Shown: positions 11,015 to 23,259 of the stretch, piece after piece | Layout of the letters: every line of letters starts with the position of its first letter | Numbering within the stretch: position 1 is the first letter of the stretch | DNA from: Blasia pusilla | Lineage: Eukaryota > Marchantiophyta > Marchantiopsida > Blasiales | DNA length: 64,000 nucleotides | Direction of reading: 5' to 3' | NCBI GenBank assembly: GCA_050084515.1 | Contig: CM114274.1 | Span: 1,364,001-1,428,000, forward strand | Notes under the pieces: generated by a model | What the model was told of the DNA's origin: nothing | Seen by the model: the letters and a program-made list of their open reading frames with translations, nothing else | The model's database searches: none | Made by a program: the position numbers and the translations under genes

Positions 11015-13900
11015 TGTTATCGTGATAGTGGGGGAACCCTTCAGAACCAGGATGTTGTATCCGCGGCTGCTTAGCTGCAGAAGGAATAGGGAGGGTGACC
11101 GGGATCCTGAGCTATTCACCGACCTACAAAACCAATTGCAAAACCAAGGCGGATACCATGGCTACCATTTCCAAACCAGGTCCTCGCTGCCCCCGAAGGA
11201 CACCTCGATCCTTACAAGAGGCGCTCCGCCATTGATCTAACCAGGTCGCCCACCAATTTTCCCCGCCTCTCTACGCGGAAAGGAGCCTACTGTTAACACT
11301 CTCCGGACCGAACCCCTCACGAACGCCAAGCAAGTGCGGTTCCACCCCGCCGGGAGATGGTGCAAGAGTTTGTGAGTGGCAACTGGTAGGACAGGGACTA
11401 CATTTCAGAACAGAGAGACTGAGGAAGTCGACTAGAACATATCTTGGAGGCAGATTTGCTTCCACCACGAAGAACAGTGGGAAGGCGGTAGTGATGAGGA
11501 GCTGCTACGTCGAGGCAAAACGGGAGCCCTGAAACTCCCTTACCGAACGAATGACTTGAACGCTGCAGGGAAGAAGGGGAGTGAAGGGAGAGGTGTAGGG
11601 TGACTTCTGAGGAGGGGTATATTAAGCTCGCCGGCTAAGTACTTGATAAGTACCACACGAGTTAAGCTGCAGGCACATGAGTACCCCACTGACGATCCCG
11701 GCGCCTACTTCCGGCTTGCTCGCCGTATGTATAAACTCGGCGGCGTCTTCACACATGTAAATTGCACGGCTCCAGGGACCGTACATTTTGAGCACTCCGT
11801 TTAACTTTCTGTTTCTCATTCATGTAATCCTGAGCTGCTTTTTGTCGTCTTTTGTTGGCTCGTCTCGCGAGTCCCGGGTGTATGCGCTGATCATCCCCAA
11901 ACGGCCTCGAGCAGTCTCGAACAGCCTGCTGAGGTCACTTCCACATTTTTCTATATTTCGCCACATCCTAGATTCTTTGGGCATCTTCGCTTACTCAGGG
12001 CAGAGTTTTATGTCCTTGCTTTTTATGGCATCTCCATTCGCACATGACCCCGTGGCTCAACATCTTCGGGTGGGGATTCCGAAAGTTCAAATTGAAACAA
12101 AACAAGAATGCACATGCATTTACCGAGGCGGATTACTTCTAACTCGTGACTGGTTGGTTTACCACTACTCTACAGGTCCATGCCCATCATTGGGGGAGAA
12201 AGCTTTAACTGTAGCATGTTATGTTTTATATTCTAAGCTAACCATGGGGTTAAATTAACTCGGCTGGACCAAAATTGAGGATGCATGTGCGAGTAAGCAT
12301 GAAAATTTAATGCGCTTTGTTGGGCTCCATTTCATTTAGGACTGCACCACCAATCTGTTCAGGGTATGTGAGGTCCCTAATTCGGTGCGTATGTGTTTAT
12401 CGGCAGCCCCTCCTCTCTAACTCAACTCTAAACAAATTCTAACTCAACATTTGCCCATGCCTCGCTTTTGTTGTGACATGTCTTGTAATCCACAAATGCA
12501 CTTCATTGTTGTGTGATTGCCTCGTTCTGGTCATGCACAAGATTTCTTTTTAATCAATTCATGTGAAAAAAATTATATAGGAAGGCAAGTCTACATTATT
12601 ATTTGAGGAGGGTTTCTTGGAATGGTGACATTTTTCGGGCTGCACATCTGTCTTTTTAACTTCAGATTTTTTTACGCGTGGCATCATATTTCTATTATGT
12701 ATAAAATATTATCTTAAAAAATTAATTTTACGTTTCCAGTACTTCTTTATTTGCAGCAAGTAAAGTTTTGGCCATAATACATCGTTTAAAAATTATCCTA
12801 CTGAATTGGATGACCGAGTTGAACATAAAATTTAAACTAGGCACATATCGAATGGAGGAGAAACATTCAAATTTTGAATCCTCCTATTTAGTATACTAGT
12901 AAGGCTCCCATACACCATCCTTCTTTTAATCACTTCATCATTTGTGCCACATGAAAATGGGTCATCATGTCAAAATGTACGTTTTAGTGGATCCATGCCA
13001 CTAACATCATGAGAAAAATCAATCCTTCCATTAGCACGTAGATGTATGGTGAGTCAAATTTTTTAATCTCATCGAGAAACTCTAGCCCACCCGCTTATTA
13101 GATTTAAGGACTACAATGTTTTTCTTTAAGCATCAAAGAGAAGATAAAATTATGATTATGTGCCACCCGTTTGTCCCAAGGATAATCGGAGACACTATCC
13201 TTCAACTTTGAAACGACTTGCCCCAAATCTGTTGTCATGATCATGCGTAACCCACGAGGAGCGTGTGCGATTGGTGGGGGAAATCCCAGCTGTGAAGATC
13301 ACCAAGTCGGGGAGTTCCCAACGGAGGAGAGTCTTCTGATTTTCAAACCCTTGTATTGCCTTCTCGAGGAAGTGACGAAACCACAAATGGATTGCCTAAT
13401 ATACCTTCAGGTTTCCATTTCAGATTTGGTGGGGGGTACAACTGAAAATTTTAATATCATTAGTTATCCAAACTTCCCAAAGGATGACATGTCGAATCAT
13501 GCTGGCCGGACAAAAAAATCATAATGGTCCCACATGATCCACTCTCAACCCAGGCCAAACTAATACGCGGCCATCTGGACTTCTACTTTGCGATTCTCTT
13601 CGAGAACCATGCAAGTAAAGCTAAACCATGCAAATCATGTATTCGAGGTCCATAAAAGTAGGGATATCAAAGTTTGAAGACGTACTATGAGGTATACCGG
13701 GGACTACAGGGGGCGGAAAAGCGACCCCACCCGCGATGACACCTCTCCCGATACCCTTCGGCGATTCTGAAACCTAACGGGTTCTAAGCGTTCTTACCTC
13801 ATCTCGACTCGTTAGTTTTCCAAAAACCATGAATAAAGAAACCTTTACTGGTTTTTCCTCTATCCCTTCCATCAACTACTCTGCATGATTCTTTTCGCGC
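11015..13900. other. YUCCA upstream region, no other gene recognised
   Basis: This contains the 5' untranslated and promoter region of the YUCCA gene (transcribed leftward). I see no decisive TATA box; a weak TTAATATAC on the minus strand lies near 11618-11626. No coding frame is supported. Confidence 0.4.
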
Positions 13901-13920
13901 AGAGTTGCCTTTGAATTGAG

Positions 13921-14124
13921 ATGCAATCAGTTTTCTTTATATTTTTATTCTTTATTGCCCAGTTAATCACATCCACAAGCGCAAAGCGTCTAGTCGACAG
14001 GAGTTTTTGGCCTTATTCTTCTGTGATCATTTCCATGGGTACTGATGTCCTTGCTCCATCCTTGAGAGATCTCCATTTACCATTTCGAGAGATTCGGGTC
14101 TCGAAAACAATAAAATTAGCATAA
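13921..14124 (+). CDS. Possible small secreted protein (67 codons), doubtful
   Basis: A 67-codon ATG frame begins MQSVFFIFLFFIAQLITSTS and then AKRLVD. The first 21 residues look like a signal peptide with a TSA-K cleavage site. The remaining 46 residues have no recognised motif and few cysteines. There is no supporting evidence such as a duplicated copy or conserved neighbour, and a hydrophobic start in T-rich DNA is easily found by chance. Confidence 0.15.
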   Translation: MQSVFFIFLFFIAQLITSTSAKRLVDRSFWPYSSVIISMGTDVLAPSLRDLHLPFREIRVSKTIKLA

Positions 14125-17100
14125 AAGCTTGCTTTGTTGTCCTGGGAGACTCTTCCTAGGATGCGGTGGCGCGTCACCTTTTATTTAGCTGCGTCGGACG
14201 TTGAGAAGTAGGAAGATGTTTTAGCCCACGAAACTCAAATCGTGCACGTTTGGTGGCCCTCCAAAAATCAGCTCTGCCTCGTCATCGTAGATCTCCCATC
14301 CGCTCAATCCCAACCGCTGATTTCCCGTCTATATAGTCTACACCCTCACATCCAATGCTCACGACTACTCTAACTGAAGAACCTCTATGTTGAGCTCCAT
14401 ACATTGAGCTATTAGTTGATGAAATCGAGCAGAGTTCAGTATCGAGGTGAACTCGCCACCAACCTCATTAATCAGCCAACCTTGTGCTAGGCTAATAAAA
14501 GCCATTATTAACTCAATCCCATCAACGGCATTTATTCACGAGGAAAACTGATATGTTGCTATACGGTAATATTAGACGATATCTCGTTCTCGAGTGAAGC
14601 TCAGTCTAGAACCTTGCTACGTGACACCTACGAGGTCCAGTGACTCGAGTTCCAAATCAGAATTCGGATTTCGGCCCGCACGAAGGGCTGCCTCTAGCAG
14701 GGCACTAAAAGACGGGAAAGCTACCCAACAGCGCAAAGTGCAAGACATCAGGATTTAGTTCTCCGGTTTCGATCTGGACGTACTGCCTTTTCTCGGTGAC
14801 GGCCGAGATTAGAGGGGATTCTTACAACTTCTTTCAGTGAGCAGCGCCATACACGCTTGTGCCAAATCCCTAAAGGACGGTTGCTGAGAGATGCCCAAAT
14901 GCCCAAGATTTACTCCGAGAAACAGTGGAGGAAAGTGAAATCATGGAATTGCTGGTTTGATGGACTTACTCGCTACCTCCGAAAAATCTCGAAAGTTTCT
15001 GTGTTCACAACTACCGGCGACGCGTGTTGTGCCGATCATTCTACGAAAAGTCGTTGATTTTCGGGGCTCACCTGTCCTACACTTCGGCCGGGTGTGCTTG
15101 AAATTCCCGACTCCCACTTCTTGTATTTGATACGGTTCATCCCATCCTCTTCACTACGGGCTTTGTATTTCTTTTCCGAGCCTTCTACACTATATCGTCA
15201 GATCTGCATCGAGACCGGGTCATGGGCGAAGGCAGATCTTTAGAATCCTTCATCGTCTATCTTTTTCTCACGGCAGGAACGTCCAAGATTATGTGCGGCC
15301 TCCATCTTCCCGACAATGGTAACTGTGCAAGCCCTCGCACGGGGGGCAAGCCAAACGGAAGTTTTCCGTTCCACCGCCATCGTAGCTTCGGGCTGGAACG
15401 ATGTGACTACCAAGCAAGCAACGCATCCATGCGGGCAGCATGAACCACGTCCATCAGCCCATGCCACCTAGGATAAGATAGGGACGGATGTGTGAGGGAT
15501 TTGGTCAGGTGGCAAAGTCAAGTACCGCTAGCACAGAGTACCCGCACCCTCACCCAGTGTTTCTGTTTGTTGTAAATTTATCTTTCTCTATCAGGCTGCG
15601 CATGGCCATGTGCATCTGCCGACTCGGCGGCTCTGAAAACCGGTATTAAGCTACGCTTCGGATGGCATGTTATGTTCGCAAGGTTCGAGGCAGGATGAAA
15701 GAAAATTTCTACTGTGGAAAGTCCCATGCAGGAATAACAAAAAGGTCCTTCGTGTGGACCGGGCACCCAGGACATCATGCCGGCATTTCCTTCCTCCTGT
15801 CCGTCCGTCGGACGAATGACCGTAAGGACATGTAGGCGGGCTGTCGCTTCTCATGGGGCCGCGCTGGTTTCCCTCGCTACTCCTTCCACTCTGGTCTCCG
15901 CGGCCCGGATTCGGACCACTTCTCTCTTTTTCGTGGATCAAAAGCTCATCTCCTTCCCCCCGGTTCCGGAATAGTAGAAGAGCAGCTGAGGACACTGCGG
16001 TACGTTCAATCTCTCAGTTCACAGCTTACGCCGTCGCCGTCAAGAGCGCGAGATGTCCGGTGCCCGTACAAACCGGCGTCCCGGGTACCGTAGAGTAGAG
16101 AGCGGGAGCCGAGGAGGAGGGTCGGGCTGGCCGGGTGTCCTTGGACGGGAGATTGGCCTCACCATGCTTTAGGTTACTTGGCTCCCTCCAATTAGCGGAT
16201 CGCCTGCTCTCATCATAACCTTGATCTATGAAAGCCGAGTTAACAGACAACACGAACTTTACTTTCCGAAGCCGTTGTTCTTCCAGTTGGACACGTGTTA
16301 AGGTCCTTTCTCCGGTGTGAATATACTTCCGTCTGGACTCTGTAGCCGCCATGCAATCACCACCCCTTTGCTACTGACTGTCTGAATCTTCGCCTGAGGC
16401 CCTGAGCTCTACCAGTTTACTATTTTAAACTCGAAGGGTGCGGTGAGGTTCATGTGATGACGTGTACATTCAGTCAGAGAGCATGAGCCGCGTGGGGAGC
16501 CCCCGCAATGGGGTGGATGAATCTCGCCACATACATTTTCTAACGCTTTCTCCCGAATTATAACGGAACCGCCGCCGCGAGTACTATGCAAACCGCGCAG
16601 GCGGGCTAGCGCAAGCGTGAACGATGGCAAGATGAAGAACCCGTGAAGTTCGCCGGCCGGGCGGGCGGAGACCTCTAAATGTGCGCTGCACCGCCAGCTG
16701 ATCTCTGGAAAGTGCAGCGTTGTACGATATCCAGGCAAAGAGCGCTGCCGGACAATGGATGGGTTTTTCGCGGTGTTGGGGGATGCGGTGCGGTGCGCTT
16801 CAGAGTGTGCAGTGCTGGGCCCAGGGAGAGAGGTTGAAAATTGGAGCAGCGAATACAAAATATGCACAGGAGCGCAGGACCCAAACCGTCAAGTGGGTCC
16901 CCCGGATCTCTGGCTCCTACTTTGCGCAGACCCTAGTCCGCCAGCCTTTTCATAGCCAGTCATTTGTGGCTTTCCGTCTCTCCTTCCTGTCCTTCCTCCG
17001 TTCGCTTTGTCCGATTTCCGTTCCTAATGCACGCTCTTCTTCTTCGGAGTCGCCTTCTTCGCGACGTGTCCGTTCTGCTTACAGCCTTGCTCGGCTTTCG

Positions 17101-17960
17101 ATACACCCTCATTGTGAGCTGAGGTGGCAAAAATATCCCTTCAATTTCCCAGCCACCTGCATGATAGCGCATCACTGACTTTTTTCACTGCTTCATCTCG
17201 GGAATGACAACTCCCAGGCACTCAAGTGCAACCTTTCTCATTGAAGGGCTTACACGTATCGTAGGTGTTCACAGAAGTCCCACACTTCCTGCAGTTTCCT
17301 GTCTAGTGCTGTTCTTTTTCGCGGGCGTGAAGTGAACAACTGGATCCGGATTGCGTCCGGGCAAGCCATGATGGGACACACATTTCGCGGGGTCTGTCCT
17401 ATCCGGCGTCTAGCCAGCGGTCCACCACAATGCGAGGGAGAACTCCGTTCGGGATCGTCGCCATTGGTGCCAAGTTGCCAAGTCTAGGTTAGCTTTGCGA
17501 GCCATGGGAATTGCGCGGAGCGCTCGGTTACCGCACATTTCATACAGTAACTTACTTGTTATCGTACTAAGGTTTTTCTAAGGTAGTTGCCATCGCACCA
17601 TTTACGTCAGGCGCTCCGGCCTCCCATTGAAAAAGAGCAACGAGGCTGAGACGGATCCCGAGTAATCAACAGGTGCCACAGTCCTGCCGCATATACAAGC
17701 AGTGAGTAGCAATGCCAGTAGGCGAAACTAATCCACCGCCACGGCGAAGTAAGCAGCTGAGTGAACAACCATGAGCCCTCCATCCTGCCACTGATTCTTC
17801 CCCGGATCAACTTAGTCTGGAAGTCCTCATCTCAGGAATCAAAGATTATCTTCGCAGTCTAGTGGAAAACTGCGCATATGATTGTGAAGGAGTTTTTCGC
17901 ACTCGATACTTTGAAAGCAACCAAGAATTCACACACAAATCGGATGTACAGTCTTGATAG
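14125..17960. other. GC-richer intergenic region, no gene recognised
   Basis: Overlapping short frames on both strands around 15.6-17.2 kb have biased, Arg/Ser/Pro-rich translations typical of GC-rich noncoding DNA. None shows a domain or plausible exon structure. Confidence 0.4.
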
Positions 17961-17964
17961 GGCA

Positions 17965-18060
17965 ACTTCGTTACTTGCTAGGACCCAAGACCCAATAATA
18001 CAAGAGACACTTGAATTTTTCGTGTTATTGTCTACGAAGGGTCCTAACAAGCAACAAAGT
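17965..18060. repeat. Imperfect foldback of about 96 nt
   Basis: The left arm 17965-17986 (ACTTCGTTACTTGCTAGGAC, then CC) pairs with 18039-18060 (GGGTCCTAACAAGCAACAAAGT) with three mismatches over 22 positions. Pairing extends inwards through AATAATAC against GTGTTATT. The loop is about 20 nt. This could be a MITE remnant or a small-RNA precursor. Confidence 0.45.
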
Positions 18061-19559
18061 CATTGAAAAGACAGAAAATTTACTCCAAATTTTCGCATTA
18101 TTGTGTAGGGATGAGATGTACTAGCAATGAGCAAGATTTCCCCGTGTCCTATGAGCATTTATCCGTCACGACTCAAAATGCAGTATCATCGTTCATGTAC
18201 CGTGGGTAAGGAAGTCGTGCCACCACCGCAGCCGCTCAGATGCTTTCTGCAATTGTTCACAGAACTATTCATGCGATCCCTGCTTACCTTTGGCCATGCC
18301 TCCGAAAGGTGATTGAAATCAGTGTAGCTCTGAGGAGCGAACAGGACTACACCCTACAAACCATCATCCACATCACCTTTTCTGCTTTCTCCAAAGGTTA
18401 TACGTACACTCAGACGTGATCTAATAAACTTGGGCATGCAATCATAGCGATCGGTAAGAATGCCACGTCGAACCTCATCCCATCCCACTAGAAACCGGGT
18501 TCCCAAAGTCTTGTCGTTTACTCCTTTCCCCTCAGATAAGATTTCCCGTCGGCCTTTCCAAATAATGGGCAGGCATGTGGAGTGAACACTGTCGCTGTTC
18601 TATGGGAAGTACTGTTGTTGACAACGGAAGTTGGCCTTCATCGCGACCAGTTTGAGACCTTTCCTCCGCGTAGATTCACCTTCCGATTTCAAAGTTCGCA
18701 GGATCTATTTCGGACTCCAGCTTTTAGCCATTTACGCAGGAAGAGAGGGACACCTTGATCTCCGTCGGCCCATAGTTACGTGTGATCAATCCTATAACAT
18801 CGGGGACCGATATCCATATTGCTTGAACGTTTCACTTACTGTACCCTTCTCCTGTACTTGTATGTACACGAAAAAAGTACACCTCCTTCGACATCTCGGG
18901 AAATTGATTAACACTGCTTGGCTTTATGATAACGGTAAATCTTTTTCTCCTTATTAGTAATCATTTAGAGGTGGAACTGGCTACTTCTAAATTAGACGTA
19001 GGCCATGATGTGTCATGTACACTTCATTCCTCTATTCCTCCTCCGTCGCTAATAAGGGCTCCCTGTGATGGACATTGCGCGTATATCACTCTCTAAACTG
19101 CCTATTGCTAAATTCTGTATCCTGGCCAATGTTTGGAGAGATCCGGGGGTATGAGTAACCCCGGCCGGCAGTTTTCAGGATTTTCCGACGACAAAAAATC
19201 ACCACCGGCAGCAGTTCTGGGCAAATTTGAGTAGATTCCGGAAGTTGACAGGTTAGTCGAGCAGGTGCCGGATTATGACTGTTTTACGGCACGAATATGC
19301 CGGAATGTGGTGACGTCCGGGTAGGGAAGCTGGTTTTCGGCTGGGTTACTTTTCCCGACGGACGGTTTATTGCCGTTTGGGGTGCCGGCTGCCGGAAATC
19401 TGGGAGTGGCCAGGATTTGCTTAGGGGGAGGCGGCTGGATCCAGACCGTCCCCTCAAATGTGTGCCCTAACACCCATTTAGGGCACACTAATTTGAGCCG
19501 TCCCATCTAAATCAAACGGCTGGAAGTAGGGTAGCACATCTGCCAGGGGCTCGCAACGG
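18061..19559. other. Intergenic, no gene recognised
   Basis: No supported coding frame. Around 19455-19520 there is a short inverted motif, TGTGCCCTAA and TTAGGGCACA, of the kind found near MITE ends, but no boundaries can be drawn. Confidence 0.35.
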
Positions 19560-19930
19560 GGTGGAGACGCCACTATAGCCCCTGAGACCCTCATTTGCCT
19601 CTATACCCCGAAAATCTGCTTATGCAGCCTTCGAAGTTCCGCTCCGCTCCGCTCTGCTCTGTGACATCTCGCTACTGCTAGAACCTGTGTCGATTTGTTG
19701 CTCGATCGCCATTAGCCTCAATCCCCCAAAAATCTGCTTATGCAGCCTTCGAAGCTCTGCTTTGTGACGTCTCGCTACTGCTAGAACGTGTGTCGATTTG
19801 CTGCACGATCGACATTTTCCTCAATCCCTCGAAAATCTGCTTCTGCAACCTTCGAAGCTCCGCTCTGCTCTATGACGTCTCGCTACTGCTAGAACCTGTG
19901 TCGATTTGTTGCTCGATCGCATTGTTGCTG
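19560..19930. repeat. Tandem repeat, units of about 103-118 bp
   Basis: Units containing AAAATCTGCTTATGCAGCC, TTCGAAGCTC, TCTCGCTACTGCTAGAAC and TGTGTCGATTTG start at 19611, 19729 and 19832, with a diverged further copy of the first motif at 20171. The length difference comes from a GCTCCGCTCTGCTC stretch that varies in copy number. Confidence 0.75.
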
Positions 19931-20850
19931 GAAGCTTAGGCCGATTTGCTACTTGGTGGCATTTTTGCTTTGCTGGGCGATTCCGGTCGCTTTTCCGTAG
20001 GGCCGCGTTGCTGCTTGGAATCTCGGATGCCTTTTTGCTTGGCTAGGTGAATTTGTCGCCTTTCTGTTGGGTCCCGTATCTCTTGTTTGTGCAGGGCTTT
20101 TGGGCCTTTTGACGTCTCAATGTGGCTCTACGAGCCATGAGACCCTCATTTGCCTCAATCTCCTCATGCAAAAATCTGCTTATCCAGCATCTGAGGCTCT
20201 GCTTTGTGATTCCGTCTCGTTACTGCTGGAAGTGGTGCCGCTTTGCTAGGTGACTCCCTCTCGCTTTTGCTAAAACCCGTGCCACTTTTTGTTGTCACGT
20301 TGTTCCGTTGTTCCGATTAGAAACTCGGTCGCATTGTTTCTTGGAGCTTAGGCCGATTTGCTACTTGGTGGCATTTCTTCTTGGTTGGGTGATTCGCTTT
20401 TTTGTAGGGCCGCGTTGCTGCACTGTTGCGTTTCTACTTGGGAAGGTGCCTGTATTTCCTTTTTGCTGGGTCGCGTATCTTGCGCTTGTGCAGGGTTTTT
20501 GGCGTCTCAATGTGGCTATGTTGCAAATTTGTGACAGTGGCCATTTTGTGACTCTCGCGAAGGCCCTGCTGCTTTGCATTTTATCTCTGCAATTTTCCAA
20601 TTGTATTGGCCGATTCCTCTATAATTTGACCCATGAGTTGGGTTCGTTGTGCGGCCTTCCGATTCGGGTTTGCTATGCAACTTGGTCTCGGGCGCTCGTA
20701 GCTCTCTGACTCAGCATTCTTGCATAGTGTCTTTTCTTGTTCCTTGGCAAGTTCTCCTGATTTGGGCCACGATTTCTGTCGATTAGGGCCAAGGTTTCTC
20801 CGTTCTCCTAATTAGGGCCAGGATTTGTGTCAATTAGGGCTAGGGATTAA
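19931..20850. repeat. Duplicated module and short TTAGGGCC repeats upstream of the hAT remnant
   Basis: A block with CTTAGGCCGATTTGCTACTT, GTAGGGCCGCGTTGCTGC, TGTGCAGGG and GTCTCAATGTGGCT occurs at about 19930-20130 and again at 20345-20520. Then 20764-20850 has four closely spaced (A/G)ATTAGGGC(C/T) motifs. The position just before the transposase suggests 5' noncoding sequence of the hAT element, but its terminal repeat was not found. Confidence 0.55.
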
Positions 20851-20917
20851 CCCTTCTCCCGTGCCTTGAAGTTGTAGTCTACACCCACTTGTTCACATGG
20901 CGAAAAGATAGAAGACC

Positions 20918-23117
20918 ATGACTTCCTTCCTAGATAAGGAACGAATATCCGATGGGCTTGACATTATCGCATTTTCTGGCTCCTCTGATGACAGAGAAGA
21001 GCAGCCTCCATGAGGAAGCAGTGCGGGTTTGGCTGAAAAAGTTAGAGTAGCTTGGAAGGATGTATGGTACTCAATGTATGATTGGATTGAGTTTGATTCA
21101 GTCAATGGTAGAATCTTATGTAAAGTTTGTAAGAAGGGGAAGGGGAAGAGTGTATTTTCCAAAGACGGAGCCATAAATTGCAAGGTTTCAGTCTTTACTG
21201 ATCACGCCAAGTCCAATTAGCACATCAAACTTGCATGGGTTGCCCATGGGGGTAAGAAGTCGATGGCCAAGGCCATAGCCACTACCAACCGAACCTGCAA
21301 AGTTGCTCTGCTTACACTGTTTAAGTGCGCATACTTCCTTGCGAAGGAGGCTATGCCGTTTTTAATTTCCCAGCCTTTGTAAGTTGATGCTTTCTGTCAA
21401 TGCCCCTATTACCAGAGACCTATACCAAGATGAAAAGAGCTGTAGTGAGATGTGTTGTTTCATTAGCCAAGTTCTATATAGAAGAACTCTTGCGAGAGTT
21501 CAAGCCTCTCCTTTCTTTGGAATTATGATCGATGAATCAACTGACATATCTGTAACAGGGCATTTGGTTGTGTTTGCCACCTTCATTGAAGAGGGCCAAT
21601 CAGAATGTTGTTTTCTAGGACTACTTCGTTGCGAATCAAAATGTGCTAATGCTATTACTGAAAGTTTGTTGCAACTTATCAAAGATGGAGGATTAGAATT
21701 CTCCAAAATGGTAGCATTTGGTTCAAATGGTGCTTCTACAATGGTAGATAGCCACACAGGGGTGGCATCCCAAATGAAGCAAAAGGTAAATCCTTACGTT
21801 CTTTCAGTTCATTGTGTAGCCCATAGAACAAATTTGGCGGCTTTATCAGCTGCTAAAGCTCCTGATTGCAAGTCAATATCCTCTGAAGTTGATTCGATCC
21901 TCAATTCAGTAGCTGGCTACTTTAGAAGGTCGTCCAAGAGGAAGACAATTCTAGCGTCTTTGCAGGAAAAATTCAATGACTCCCAGTGGGTAATGAAGAG
22001 ATACCACAAGATTAGATGGTTATCTCGTTGGCAGCCTGTCACCACATTGGGTGATTCTCTAGAATCATTGTTGACATATTTCAGAGATATTTCCCCCTCA
22101 GAGGATGATAGGAATGCTACAAATTTATTAACCAGGTTGAGATCATTCCAAATGATCTATCAATTATACTTTTTGGCTGACATTCTTTCCATGCTTGCAA
22201 ATTTGAGTAAGATATTTCAGTACAAGTTTGTGGATGTTAGCACTATAGGGAGCATTGTCAATTCGGAGATGGCTAGGATTACCATGAATTTTTCATGGAA
22301 ACTCATGACTTGAATGCCTCCACCTTCTCTCAAGATACTGGTTACCATCTACTTCCTGATTTTGGGCCACCTGGTGGTTATCTTCGTCGTTTACAATCTG
22401 AGATAAGGGGAAACAAATTTCATAGCATTGCTATGTCTCGAGATTGTACCAGAAGGGACTTGGAGGCTGCCTTCTTCTTTTAGAAAAGGTTTGCTGAAAG
22501 TTTGTGTGCAGCTTTACAGGAGCGATTTCGAGATAATAATCTTATTGGATCAATGAGAATCCTCAATCTTTGCATATGCCTTCTTGGCAAGTGGGATTGA
22601 ATAGTTGGGGGTGTAAAGACTTAGATGATTTGTGTGGTTTTTTTGGAGCTGAATTGCCATTGGGGGGGAAATGCAACCTGCTATCATTAATTCTCCCATT
22701 GTGAAGCAAGAGTTCCAGTCTTTCAAATTGATGGCTAGCACTGAGTGGAAGGATTGCAACTTCAGAGACTTGTGGGCGATGGTAAGTTGGAGTCCCTCGT
22801 TGCAATGTAAGTTTTCTAATTTGCTGATTTTGGCTAATGTACCTAGAGTCCACTGTGTTAGTACTGCCATATGTGAGAGAGCTTTTTCCCGTCAAAACAT
22901 GATCAAGACAAAATCTCGTAATAGATTGACCACCAAGTACTTAGATGTTGTCTTGAGGATTGCCTTAGAAGGATCTTCTTCTCATTACGAAGAGATGTTG
23001 TCTGAGTCTGTGGTCTTGTGGAAGAATTCTGCTCATTTTAGGTACTTGTTTGCAAATCCAGATAGATATATTTCCCCGAATGAAGAAGTTGAAGTTACTG
23101 AAATACATGTAGATTAG
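20918..23117 (+). pseudogene. hAT-superfamily transposase (zinc finger protein 862-like), broken
   Basis: From ATG 20918 one frame runs MTSFLDKERISDGLDIIAFS and on through a zinc-finger-like ILCKVCKKGKG, interrupted by TGA at 21011, TAG at 21218 and TAA near 21378. A new frame (21384-22311) carries FFGIMIDESTDIS, the hAT first catalytic Asp block, and SVHCVAHRTNLA. A further shifted frame ends at 23117 with CERAFSRQNMIKTKSRNRLT and TKYLDVVLRIALEG, the hAT C-terminal dimerisation region. The order zinc finger, DUF4371-like core and hAT dimerisation is that of ZNF862-like plant elements. At least three stops and several frameshifts make it non-functional. Element termini and target duplication were not identified. 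Confidence 0.85.
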
Positions 23118-23140
23118 AAGACATTGATATTTTGGGTTTT

Positions 23141-23208
23141 AGGATGTAGGACCCTTCTTGAATACTTGGAGCCTTATTGCTCCAAGTATTCAAGAGGGGT
23201 AGGATCCT
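23141..23208. repeat. Hairpin with 16-bp perfect stem after the hAT stop
   Basis: TCTTGAATACTTGGAG (23156-23171) pairs perfectly with 23180-23195, with an 8-nt loop, and pairing resumes further out (AGGAT...ATCCT). A second weaker foldback follows (ATCCTTGG near 23204 against CCAAGGAT near 23250). They may be subterminal structure of the hAT element or an unrelated foldback. Confidence 0.6.
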
Positions 23209-23259
23209 TGGCTCCCAACTGGTGGGAGTTTTGTCAAGTACGTTCAACTCCTGCCAAGG

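Noticed and set aside
11015-11119. N-terminal extension of the YUCCA protein by 35 codons
   Set aside because: The frame is open, but the codon at 11119 is GTG, not ATG. The ATG at 11014 has a good context and gives the normal family length.
15578-17178. A gene in the GC-rich region
   Set aside because: Only short overlapping frames on both strands with low-complexity Arg/Ser/Pro composition; no motif, exon pattern or promoter supports one.
20764-20850. Interstitial telomere repeat
   Set aside because: TTAGGGCC motifs are spaced about 25-30 bp apart within other sequence; there is no run of TTTAGGG.
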